Source: CAVPTL01 sp963727235 (lineage in GTDB: Bacteria; Actinomycetota; Thermoleophilia; Gaiellales; JAICJC01). From it: a stretch of 64,000 nucleotides of DNA. The translations under genes were made by a program, and so were the position numbers. This document shows, piece by piece, positions 28,252 through 34,974 of the stretch; the stretch's first letter is position 1, and each line of letters opens with the position of its first letter. Under the pieces are notes generated by a model. It was given only the letters and a program-made list of their open reading frames with translations. It was not told the DNA's origin and did no database searches. The stretch spans positions 1 through 64,000 of the forward strand of contig CAVSFZ010000011.1 of assembly GCA_963727235.1 (NCBI GenBank). Direction: 5' to 3'.

Positions 28252-28590
28252 ATGTCGTTTCTCGAGGACCTCGAGGAGTTCGACGCCGAGCTTGAGCTCC
28301 GGCTGAAACGCGAATACGCAACCGTCTTCGGGATGTTTCGCTACTGCGTGCTCACAGCCGAGGCCACGTACCTGTGCAACCGGCTGGTGATGGAGTCCCA
28401 GCACACCACGGCCTACCCGATGGTGCACCTGTCGATGGAGGATGTGTGGGTGTGGGACAAGAACCGGCCCAGCCGCATCATCCCGCGGGCGGAGGTGCAC
28501 ACCACCCAGGACGTGACGGTCGAGGAGCTGCGGCCCGAAGGCACGATCGACACCGTGCTGCCGCCCGGCTTCGAACTGTCGGACGACTGA
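28252..28590 (+). CDS. DUF2469-like actinobacterial conserved protein
   Basis: A 112-residue soluble acidic protein resembling the DUF2469 family of actinobacteria, as judged from the order of features: EDLEEFDAELELRLKREY at the N-terminus, a middle FRYCVLTAEATYLCNRLV segment, and the Trp-rich VWVWDKNRPSR motif near 64 followed by VEEL. The function is unknown for the family. ATG 28252 has TAGACT six bases upstream, indicating a leaderless transcript. It sits between folK and coaX on the same strand, with short gaps of 41 and 10 bases. Confidence 0.78.
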   Translation: MSFLEDLEEFDAELELRLKREYATVFGMFRYCVLTAEATYLCNRLVMESQHTTAYPMVHLSMEDVWVWDKNRPSRIIPRAEVHTTQDVTVEELRPEGTIDTVLPPGFELSDD

Positions 28591-28600
28591 CCCACCGGCA

Positions 28601-29299
28601 GTGCTGCTGGTCATCGACGCAGGCAACTCGGACACCGTCGCAGGCCTGTTCGACGGCGACGAGCTGATCGCCCACCGGCGGATTCCCACCGACCATGATC
28701 GTGCCGATCGAGAGCTGGTGGGGGTGCTGATCGGCGACGGCATCGACGGCGTGGTGGTCGCGACGGCGGGCCCTGGGCTCGACGCCGGGTACCACGCGGT
28801 TGTGACGGAGTTGACCGGTCGCCCGCCGATCGTGGTGCCCGCGGCGCCTGTGGGAGCTGACCGGCTGGCCGATGCGGCGGCCGCGTTCGCACTCGTGGGC
28901 GGGCCGTGCATTGTCGTCGACATGGGCACCGCAACCACGGTTGACGTCGTGTCATCGTCAGGCGAATGGGCCGGCGGTGCGATCGCCCCTGGTATCGCGA
29001 TATCGGTGGCGGCGCTGACCGAGCGCGCCGCTCGACTTCCGTCGATCGAGCTCCGGGCGCCGGCCCATGCGATCGAGCGCAACACCGCCGAGGCGATCCG
29101 CTCCGGTGCGGTGTTCGGGCACGCGGCCATGGTCGACGGCCTCGTCGACCGGTTTCGGGCCGAGTTGGGTGCGCAGTTGCCGGTGGTGGCGACCGGCGGA
29201 CACTCGGAGGTCGTCGCTCCCCACTGCCGCACCGTCTCGCACCTCGATCCGTGGCTGACGCTGCGCGGGCTGGCGCTGCTCGGCGCCGGAAGCCTCTAA
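28601..29299 (+). CDS. coaX: Type III pantothenate kinase
   Basis: A 232-residue acetate kinase/actin-fold enzyme phosphorylating pantothenate, the first step of CoA synthesis. LLVIDAGNSDT at the N-terminus is the phosphate 1 motif, GADRLADAAAAF near 86 is the pantothenate-binding GxDR region, VDMGTATTVDVV near 107 the phosphate 2 motif, and GGAIAPGIAIS near 126 the adenosine region. It is slightly shorter than the usual 250 residues. It starts at GTG 28601. Its stop overlaps that of the convergent dioxygenase gene by four bases. Confidence 0.92.
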   Translation: MLLVIDAGNSDTVAGLFDGDELIAHRRIPTDHDRADRELVGVLIGDGIDGVVVATAGPGLDAGYHAVVTELTGRPPIVVPAAPVGADRLADAAAAFALVGGPCIVVDMGTATTVDVVSSSGEWAGGAIAPGIAISVAALTERAARLPSIELRAPAHAIERNTAEAIRSGAVFGHAAMVDGLVDRFRAELGAQLPVVATGGHSEVVAPHCRTVSHLDPWLTLRGLALLGAGSL

Positions 29300-30084
29300 C
29301 GCCGCTCCCAAACGATCGGGAACAGCGCGTCCTGCATGGGGGCGCCCGCCGGCAGCCGCTCCGCCAGGCCGGGAAACTCGGGTGACGTCCTCCATGCCCG
29401 CGGCGCGTGAGTGACGTCGTCGCCGATGAAGCGAATTGAGAAGGCACGGCGAAGACCGCTGCTGGGGCCGGAGGCGTGCAGCGTCAACATGTTGAAGAAG
29501 ACGGCATCGCCCGGCTCGAGCTCCCAGCCGATGATCGGGAAGGCGCTGCGATCGGCCTCGATGTCGGGCAGATCGGCGAGCGCGCCCTCAGGGAACCAGC
29601 TGGCCTGCCCGTCCATGAATGTCCGCGGCATCAGCCACGGCCCCAGCTGGGAGCCGGCCACGAACTCGAGCGTGGCCGACCGCGGCACCGGGTCGACCGG
29701 CATCCATACGCTGCAGGTCTGGCTGCCCTCGACGTTGTAGTACGGCTGATCCTGGTGCCAGGGAGTCGGCTGGCGGGTGGCCGCCTCTTTCACCAGCACG
29801 TGATCGTGGTAGAGCCGGATCTGCGAGCTCCCCGTCAGCTCCCCGGCGATCGCGGCCGCATCACTCTCGCGGATCACCTGCTCGAGCTCGGGGATGCGGC
29901 TCCAGTTGCAGAAGTCCTCGAAGAACCGGCCGGGATCGTCATCCCGCGACGCCACCAGCGCCCGCGGGCTGGGCTCAGCCAGGTTTCGCTCGATGCCGCG
30001 CGTGGCCTGTTCGACTTCCGCGGGGGTGAACGCACTCCGCACCACCACCGCCCCGTCCCGCTGAAAGTCGTCTGCTCTGCCCAT
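29296..30084 (-). CDS. Phytanoyl-CoA dioxygenase family protein
   Basis: A 262-residue non-haem Fe(II)/2-oxoglutarate-dependent oxygenase. The metal motif H-x-D appears in PWHQDQPYY near residue 133, with the distal His in LTLHASGP near 208 and an Arg in RRAFSIRF near 218 for 2-oxoglutarate binding. The family hydroxylates phytanoyl-CoA in eukaryotes and many small molecules in bacteria, so the substrate is open. TAGGCT seven bases before the ATG suggests leaderless transcription. Palindrome copy 4 begins 17 bases upstream of the start. Confidence 0.88.
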   Translation of the reverse strand: MGRADDFQRDGAVVVRSAFTPAEVEQATRGIERNLAEPSPRALVASRDDDPGRFFEDFCNWSRIPELEQVIRESDAAAIAGELTGSSQIRLYHDHVLVKEAATRQPTPWHQDQPYYNVEGSQTCSVWMPVDPVPRSATLEFVAGSQLGPWLMPRTFMDGQASWFPEGALADLPDIEADRSAFPIIGWELEPGDAVFFNMLTLHASGPSSGLRRAFSIRFIGDDVTHAPRAWRTSPEFPGLAERLPAGAPMQDALFPIVWERR

Positions 30085-30100
30085 GCCCGGCAGCCTAGTC

Positions 30101-30131
30101 GTGAATAACGGTGCCAGGCACCGTTATTCAC
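30101..30131. repeat. Dispersed palindrome copy 4 (AACG arm)
   Basis: A 31-bp perfect palindrome with arms GTGAATAACG. It is the only full copy lying between two divergent gene starts (dioxygenase and acetyltransferase), where a terminator role makes little sense. Promoter hexamers for both genes lie just outside it. Confidence 0.95.
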
Positions 30132-30144
30132 CTATCATCGCGCG

Positions 30145-30699
30145 ATGCCGTTGCTCGAGACCGAACGTCTCCTGGTGCGTCCATTGACCGACGGTGATGG
30201 AGCCGGCGTCCAGCGGGTGCTGGGGGAGCGGCGTGACCCGTGGCTCGAGTGGACGGTGGCGGGATACACACAGCTCGCTGATCTGAACCAGCCGCCCTAC
30301 GGCGAACGGGCCGTGGAGCGCCGCAGCGATGGCGAGCTGGTCGGCCTGGTCGGGCTGGTGCCATGCCTGGCGCCGTTCGGGCTGATCCCCGGCCTCGGCG
30401 ATGGCAGCGATCCCCAGCGGTTTCGCCCGGAGGTCGGCCTGTACTGGGCAACGGCGCCCGCCGAGCGCGGCCGGGGCTACGCCGCCGAGGCGGCTGCGGC
30501 GCTGATTGCCTTCGGCTTCGACCGGCTGCACCTGGCCCGGATCGTGGCCACCACGGAGCACACCAATCTCGCCTCTATCAGCGTGATGCGAAAGCTCGGC
30601 ATGCGAATCGAGTCAAACCCCGATCCCGATCCCAAATGGCTCCAAGTCGTCGGCGTGAATAAATGGTGCCAGGCACCTTTTATTCACCCGCCGCCGTAG
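30145..30699 (+). CDS. GNAT-family N-acetyltransferase with repeat-encoded C-terminus
   Basis: A 184-residue acetyltransferase of the RimJ/RimL-like GNAT group. LETERLLVRPLTDGD at the N-terminus and YWATAPAERGRGYAAEAAAALI near 101-122, containing the acetyl-CoA loop RGRGYA, are diagnostic; ARIVATTEHTNLASISVMRKLGM near 136 completes the fold. The last residues after VVG, reading VNKWCQAPFIHPPP, are encoded by palindrome copy 5 and the end of the convergent dusB gene. So the original C-terminus has been replaced or extended. TATCAT six bases before the ATG suggests leaderless transcription. Confidence 0.86.
   Translation: MPLLETERLLVRPLTDGDGAGVQRVLGERRDPWLEWTVAGYTQLADLNQPPYGERAVERRSDGELVGLVGLVPCLAPFGLIPGLGDGSDPQRFRPEVGLYWATAPAERGRGYAAEAAAALIAFGFDRLHLARIVATTEHTNLASISVMRKLGMRIESNPDPDPKWLQVVGVNKWCQAPFIHPPP
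30655..30687. repeat. Dispersed palindrome copy 5 (imperfect, inside two coding regions)
   Basis: A 33-bp palindrome with one mismatched pair: left arm GTGAATAAAT, right arm as in the AAAA type. The rightward frame is open and encodes the acetyltransferase tail. On the other strand its first bases give the dusB TGA stop. Confidence 0.95.
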
Positions 30700-31751
30700 A
30701 TCGAGATCGGCAGGTCGAGCAGACGATCGGAGTCGGCGGTGGGCAGCAGGTCGATCTCTGCGGCGTGGGCGATCAGGAGCTCTCGCGCCTCAGGGCAGGC
30801 ATTCAGCAGCACCTGCTCGGCCGCTTCGACCGTCGGGCACAGCATCAGCTCGCCGCGCACCGCCCGTGCACCCTCGGTGCCGCGCAGGTACCAGCCGTAG
30901 AACTTGCGCAGGAACCCGACCGAACGCTCGTCGCCCATCTCCCGCACCACCTCGCGCATGAACCGCACCAGCTCGGCGTACAGCTCAGCGCGATCGGGCT
31001 CGGCCGCTTCGCCCCCGGCCATCTCGCGCAGCGCCCACGGCCGCCCCTGAGCGCCGCGGCCGACCATGACCGCGTCGGCTCCGGTCGACTCCAGGACCAC
31101 CTGCGCCCGGGCTCGGTCGGTGATGTCGCCCGAGGCGATCACGGGAATCGACACTCGCTCGACCAACTCGGCCGTGAGCGTGTGGTCGGCGGTGCCGGTG
31201 TACATCTGCTTGGCCGAGCGCGGGTGCAGCGTCAGCGCGGCGACCCCCTCGGCCTCGAGCTTGGGCCCCAGGTCGAGGGCGGCGCGCGAGCCGTTCTCGA
31301 GTCCGCGGCGCATCTTCACCGTCACCGGCACGTCGACCGCGTCAACCACGGCCCGGGCGAGGCGACAGGCGAGGTCGTGCTGCTCCAGCGCGCTGGCTCC
31401 GGCGCCGGTCTTGGTCACCTTGCGAACCGGGCAGCCGAAGTTGATGTCGACGATGTCGGCGCCCGCCGCGACCACCATCTCGGCCGCCTCGGCCATCCGC
31501 TCGGGCTCGGCTCCAAAGATCTGGACGGCCAGCGGATGTTCGTCCCGGGCGATCCGCAGATATCCCAGGGTGCGCTCGTTGCCGTAGGACAGCCCACACG
31601 AGGACACCATCTCCGAGCACACCAGCCCGGCCCCGAATCTGCGTCCCTGGCGGCGGAACGCCTGCACCGAGACACCGGCCATCGGCGCGAGCACGATCCG
31701 GGACGGAATCTCGACATCCCTGATGTACCAGTTCTCGGTCAGCGGGTTCAT
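30684..31751 (-). CDS. dusB: tRNA-dihydrouridine synthase
   Basis: A 355-residue FMN enzyme reducing uridine to dihydrouridine in tRNA. RIVLAPMAGVS near residue 18, VQIFGAEPERM near 76, the catalytic Cys107 in DINFGCPVRKVTKTGAG, KMRRG near 147, and VMVGRGAQGRPW near 230 match the DusB group. TAGGAT six bases before the ATG predicts a leaderless transcript. The protein ends IYGGG at a TGA supplied by palindrome copy 5, overlapping the acetyltransferase tail by 16 bases. The Dus-GreA-LysS neighbourhood is common in actinobacteria. Confidence 0.92.
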   Translation of the reverse strand: MNPLTENWYIRDVEIPSRIVLAPMAGVSVQAFRRQGRRFGAGLVCSEMVSSCGLSYGNERTLGYLRIARDEHPLAVQIFGAEPERMAEAAEMVVAAGADIVDINFGCPVRKVTKTGAGASALEQHDLACRLARAVVDAVDVPVTVKMRRGLENGSRAALDLGPKLEAEGVAALTLHPRSAKQMYTGTADHTLTAELVERVSIPVIASGDITDRARAQVVLESTGADAVMVGRGAQGRPWALREMAGGEAAEPDRAELYAELVRFMREVVREMGDERSVGFLRKFYGWYLRGTEGARAVRGELMLCPTVEAAEQVLLNACPEARELLIAHAAEIDLLPTADSDRLLDLPISIYGGG

Positions 31752-31786
31752 GGCAGGATCCTAGCCAGCGCGCTCGAATGCGACGT

Positions 31787-31814
31787 TTGCGGAGCACATG
31801 GAAACGGGTATAAT
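31787..31814 (+). promoter_or_regulatory. Sigma-A-type promoter of greA
   Basis: TATAAT at 31809-31814 is a perfect -10. TTGCGG at 31787-31792 is a fair -35, with a 16-base spacer. Transcription would begin near 31821, giving a leader of about 107 bases before greA, unusual in a window where many genes look leaderless. Confidence 0.7.
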
Positions 31815-31825
31815 CCGGCGTTCCT

Positions 31826-31878
31826 CGGTGTCAGCCCAGAGGAAAAGTGCTGCAAATCGCAGACTCTGGGGGACACCG
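31826..31878 (+). promoter_or_regulatory. Structured RNA leader upstream of greA
   Basis: A long interrupted stem: 31826-31832 pairs with 31872-31878 (CGGTGTC/GACACCG), and 31835-31841 pairs with 31864-31870 (CCCAGAG/CTCTGGG), separated by a small internal loop. An apical hairpin CTGC/GCAG (31850-31853 with 31859-31862) sits inside. It lies just after the predicted transcription start. A weak T-rich stretch follows, so it could be an attenuator, an RNA-stability element or a small RNA. Confidence 0.55.
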
Positions 31879-31927
31879 TTTCGTGTTTGCGAGCGAGCCC
31901 GGATGGGCCCCAACTAAGGACGTCAGC

Positions 31928-32404
31928 GTGGAAAAGGACGTAATCCTCACCCCAGAAGGCTACGAGCGGCTCAAGACGCAGATCGAAGAACTCGAGACAA
32001 CCAGGCGTCGCGAAGTCGCTGATCGGATCCGGGAGGCGCGCGAGTTCGGAGACATCTCTGAGAACTCCGAATACGACGACGCCAAGAACGAGCAGGCGCT
32101 GCTGGAGCATCGGATCGCGCGCCTCAAGGAGCAGCTGCGGTCGGCCCGGGTGATCGACGCCAAGGATGTCCCCACCGACGTCGTGTCGGTCGGATCGAAG
32201 GTACGCGTCAAGGACGTCGACCACGGCGACACCGACACGTACGAGATCGTCGGATCGGCGGAAGCCGACCCCGGCGCGGGACGGCTCTCCAACGAGTCCC
32301 CGGTCGGCCGGGCCCTGATCGGCCATAAGAAGGGCGAGACGGTCGAAGTGGCGGCGCCGGCCGGCTCGATCCGGCTGAAGATCATGGACATCAAAGCCGC
32401 TTAG
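31928..32404 (+). CDS. greA: Transcription elongation factor GreA
   Basis: A 158-residue factor that enters the RNA polymerase secondary channel and stimulates cleavage of backtracked RNA. The N-terminal coiled coil (about 1-75) has the acidic tip REAREFGDISENSEYDDAKNEQ near 35-56, with the functional Asp/Glu residues at its loop. The C-terminal FKBP-like domain ends SPVGRALIGHKKGETVEV. GTG 31928, with AAGGA upstream, gives the standard 158-residue length. The frame is open back to 31847 through the structured leader, which I treat as untranslated. Confidence 0.95.
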   Translation: MEKDVILTPEGYERLKTQIEELETTRRREVADRIREAREFGDISENSEYDDAKNEQALLEHRIARLKEQLRSARVIDAKDVPTDVVSVGSKVRVKDVDHGDTDTYEIVGSAEADPGAGRLSNESPVGRALIGHKKGETVEVAAPAGSIRLKIMDIKAA

Positions 32405-32417
32405 GCGGCGGGCTCTC

Positions 32418-33872
32418 GTGAGCACAGATGCCGAAGCCCAGATCCGGGCGGATCGCCTGGCCAAGCTCGACGTCCTGCGGGGGTCGGGGGTCGATCCGTA
32501 CCCGCCGCGAGCGGTCGATCGACAGCCGGTGCAGGACGTGCGGGTGCGCTACTCCGGGCTGGAAGCCGGCGCCGAGACCGGTGAACGAGCCCGGCTGGCC
32601 GGCCGCATCACCGCCCGGCGCGGTCACGGCAAGGCCATGTTCCTCGATCTCACCGACCGCAGCGGGCAGCTCCAGCTGCACGCCACCCTGGATGGGCTGG
32701 GCGAAGAGCGGTACAACGCGCTGTCGGACTCCGACCTCGGCGACGTGATCACCGCCGAGGGCGAGGTGTTCGTCTCCCGCCGCGGTGAGCTGTCCCTGCG
32801 GGTGGCCGAGTGGACGCTGCTGGCCAAGTGCCTGCGGCCGCTCCCCGAGAAGTTCCACGGGCTCACCGACGTCGACACCCGTCACCGCCGCCGATACCTC
32901 GACCTGGCCGTCAACGAGGAGTCGCGGACGCTCGCCATGGCCCGTCCGGCGGCGATCGCTGCGCTTCGCCGGGTGCTGGACGCCGACGGCTTTGTGGAGG
33001 TCGAGACGCCGGTACTGCAGCCGCTCTACGGCGGCGGCGCGGCTCGGCCGTTCACCACCTACTACAACGCCTACGAGCGCGACTTCTACCTGCGGATCGC
33101 GACCGAGCTCTATCTCAAGCGGCTGATCGTCGGCGGCCTCGAGCGGGTGTACGAGATCGGCAAGGACTTCCGCAATGAGGGCGTCAGCTTCAAGCGCAGC
33201 CCCGAGTTCACGATGCTGGAGTGGTACGAGGCCTACGGGGACTACCAGAGCGGCATGGAGATGACCGAGCGGCTGGTGGCGGCCGCCGGCGAGGCGGTGG
33301 GCAGTGAGATCGACCTGACTCCGCCGTGGCCGCGGATCCCGTTGCGCGAGGCGATCACCGCCGACGCCGGGATCGACCCGATGGCCGACCGCGACCTCGA
33401 CCGGCTGATCGCACACATGCGCGCCGACGACATCGACACCTCCGCCGACCACACCTGGGCTCAGGCCGTCGACCACCTGCTGTCGCACTACGTGGAGCCG
33501 AAGATCATGGCCCCGGTGTTCCTGACCGAGTACCCGGTCGAGCTGTCGCCGTTTGCCAAGCGCGCGCCCGACAAGCCCGGGCTGACCGAGCGGTTCGAGG
33601 CATTCTGTGACGGCATGGAGATCGCAAACGGGTTCACCGAGCTGAACGACCCGGCAGAGCAGCGGGCGCGGTTCGAGGAGGCGCGGGAGGCCGCTGCCGC
33701 CGGCGATGACGAGGCACCGCCGATGGACGAGGACTTCCTGCTGGCGCTCGAGTACGGCATGCCCCCCACCGGCGGGGTGGGGATCGGCATCGACCGCTTG
33801 ATGATGCTCCTGACCGGGATCCGCTCGATTCGCGAGGTGATCCTGTTTCCCCCCAGCCGCGAGGGGAGTTGA
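32418..33872 (+). CDS. lysS: Lysyl-tRNA synthetase, class II
   Basis: A 484-residue synthetase charging tRNA(Lys). The N-terminal OB-fold anticodon-binding domain (about 50-150) contains AGRITARRGHGKAMFLDL. The class II core has motif 1 near 178-195 (VLDADGFVEVETPVLQP), motif 2 with FRNEGVSFKRSPEFTMLEWYEAY near 252, and motif 3 GIGIDRLMMLLTG near 455. It starts at GTG 32418, 13 bases after greA, so the two are likely cotranscribed. Length is normal. Confidence 0.96.
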   Translation: MSTDAEAQIRADRLAKLDVLRGSGVDPYPPRAVDRQPVQDVRVRYSGLEAGAETGERARLAGRITARRGHGKAMFLDLTDRSGQLQLHATLDGLGEERYNALSDSDLGDVITAEGEVFVSRRGELSLRVAEWTLLAKCLRPLPEKFHGLTDVDTRHRRRYLDLAVNEESRTLAMARPAAIAALRRVLDADGFVEVETPVLQPLYGGGAARPFTTYYNAYERDFYLRIATELYLKRLIVGGLERVYEIGKDFRNEGVSFKRSPEFTMLEWYEAYGDYQSGMEMTERLVAAAGEAVGSEIDLTPPWPRIPLREAITADAGIDPMADRDLDRLIAHMRADDIDTSADHTWAQAVDHLLSHYVEPKIMAPVFLTEYPVELSPFAKRAPDKPGLTERFEAFCDGMEIANGFTELNDPAEQRARFEEAREAAAAGDDEAPPMDEDFLLALEYGMPPTGGVGIGIDRLMMLLTGIRSIREVILFPPSREGS

Positions 33873-33875
33873 GCT

Positions 33876-34466
33876 GTGGGCAAGGTGCACGAGCGCATCG
33901 ACCAACGGCTGACCGAGTGGATCATGCACCAGCCGATGTTCTTCGTCGGCTCGGCGCCCTCCGGCGACGGCGGGCACATCAACCTGTCGCCGAAGGGCCC
34001 GATCGGCACCTTCCGGGTGCTGGACGGCCACACGGTCGCATATCTGGATGTGGTGGGAAGCGGCGCGGAGACGATCGCGCACGTGCGGCAGAACGGCCGC
34101 ATCGTGATCATGTTCTGCGCCTTCACCGGCCCGCCGCTGATCCTGCGACTGCACGGCAGCGGCACGATCGTGCAGCGCGGAGACGAGGGCTTCGAGCAGC
34201 TGGCCGCAAGCTTCGATCGCCCCGAATCCCCCGGCGGCGGAGCCGATCGCCGGGCGGTGGTGGTGGTCGACGTACACCGGATCGCCGATTCGTGCGGCTT
34301 CGGCGTGCCGCTGATGGAGCAGGTGGGAGAGCGCACGCAGGCGGCGGCGTGGGTCGAGAACAAGCTGCGCAAGGGCGGCGACCGGGCCTTGATCGACTAC
34401 ATGCTCGAGAAGAACACCTCGAGCCTCGACGGGCTCGCGGCGGTCGACGCAGAGCGGCTGGGCTGA
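33876..34466 (+). CDS. Pyridoxamine 5'-phosphate oxidase family protein
   Basis: A 196-residue split-barrel flavin-binding protein. The N-terminal region (MFFVGSAPSGDGGHINLSPKGP, near 20-41) and VAYLDVVGSGAETIAHVRQNGRIVIMF near 53-79 match PPOX-family proteins that bind FMN or a deazaflavin. The later segment TQAAAWVENKLRKGGDRALIDYMLEKN is typical of the subgroup. Most members act as uncharacterised F420/FMN-linked reductases, not as true PdxH. It starts at GTG 33876, three bases after the lysS stop, and is probably in the same operon. Confidence 0.82.
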   Translation: MGKVHERIDQRLTEWIMHQPMFFVGSAPSGDGGHINLSPKGPIGTFRVLDGHTVAYLDVVGSGAETIAHVRQNGRIVIMFCAFTGPPLILRLHGSGTIVQRGDEGFEQLAASFDRPESPGGGADRRAVVVVDVHRIADSCGFGVPLMEQVGERTQAAAWVENKLRKGGDRALIDYMLEKNTSSLDGLAAVDAERLG

Positions 34467-34474
34467 CCCGCCGG

Positions 34475-34723
34475 CTAGGCCGGACGCACCCTCACGGCCT
34501 CGTCCTCGCCCAGAACGCCGTACAGATCCTGGCCGGGGTTGTAGGCCACCACGTCGAGCTCCTGCAGGTCGTCTCGAGCCGACAATGCGATGGCTGCCGC
34601 GGCCGGCTCGTCGTGGGCCTCAACCCGGTCGACCTGGCCGGTTGAGACGTACTCGATACCGAGCGGAGATTCCGGCGCATCAATGGCGCGGAAGTGTTCG
34701 ACCGCGAAATTCACGACGTCCAT
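34475..34723 (-). CDS. Small hypothetical protein
   Basis: An 82-residue acidic protein without recognised domains (starts MDVVNFAVEHFRAIDAPESP, ends GEDEAVRVRPA). Its composition and third-position GC resemble real genes here. It converges on the PPOX gene with an eight-base gap and diverges from clpC. No clear ribosome site or promoter hexamer at normal distance is visible before the ATG, so it could be a chance frame. Confidence 0.5.
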   Translation of the reverse strand: MDVVNFAVEHFRAIDAPESPLGIEYVSTGQVDRVEAHDEPAAAAIALSARDDLQELDVVAYNPGQDLYGVLGEDEAVRVRPA

Positions 34724-34850
34724 CTTACGCCCATTTGCAGGCAGATTCCCCAGCAGTGCGAAAAACCCCTCAAGCGCCCGTCACAGAAGGTCGATTAGGG
34801 GGCCAACGAACGTGCAATAAACCACACCGGGAGCCCGTTAAGGTGGGTGC

Positions 34851-34856
34851 TATAGT
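34851..34856 (+). promoter_or_regulatory. Candidate -10 element for clpC
   Basis: TATAGT stands about 118 bases before the clpC ATG, within the 251-base gap 34724-34974. No good -35 is at 16-18 bases, and I see neither a CIRCE nor a complete HAIR operator. A short GCCGG/CCGGC hairpin lies in the leader near 34903-34921. Confidence 0.35.
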
Positions 34857-34974
34857 GCGATCCGTTCCCTCGATACCGGAATGCCACCGAGCCATCCGCG
34901 GCCGGTTTGGCAGGCCGGCTTTCAGCATTTCATGACATCCAACTTCTTCCAGATCAGCGACAAGGGGCACGAAC

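Noticed and set aside
31845..31857. A 13-base identity between the greA leader and the carD leader (41986-41998)
   Set aside because: In 64 kb read on both strands many 13-base matches are expected by chance, and the pairing context differs.
32391..34277. A 628-codon open frame antisense to lysS and the PPOX gene
   Set aside because: It spans two well-supported genes and shows no protein family features.
34724..34974. A heat-shock operator (CIRCE or HAIR) upstream of clpC
   Set aside because: Only a partial CTCAAG half-site is present; no inverted repeat of the right spacing was found.
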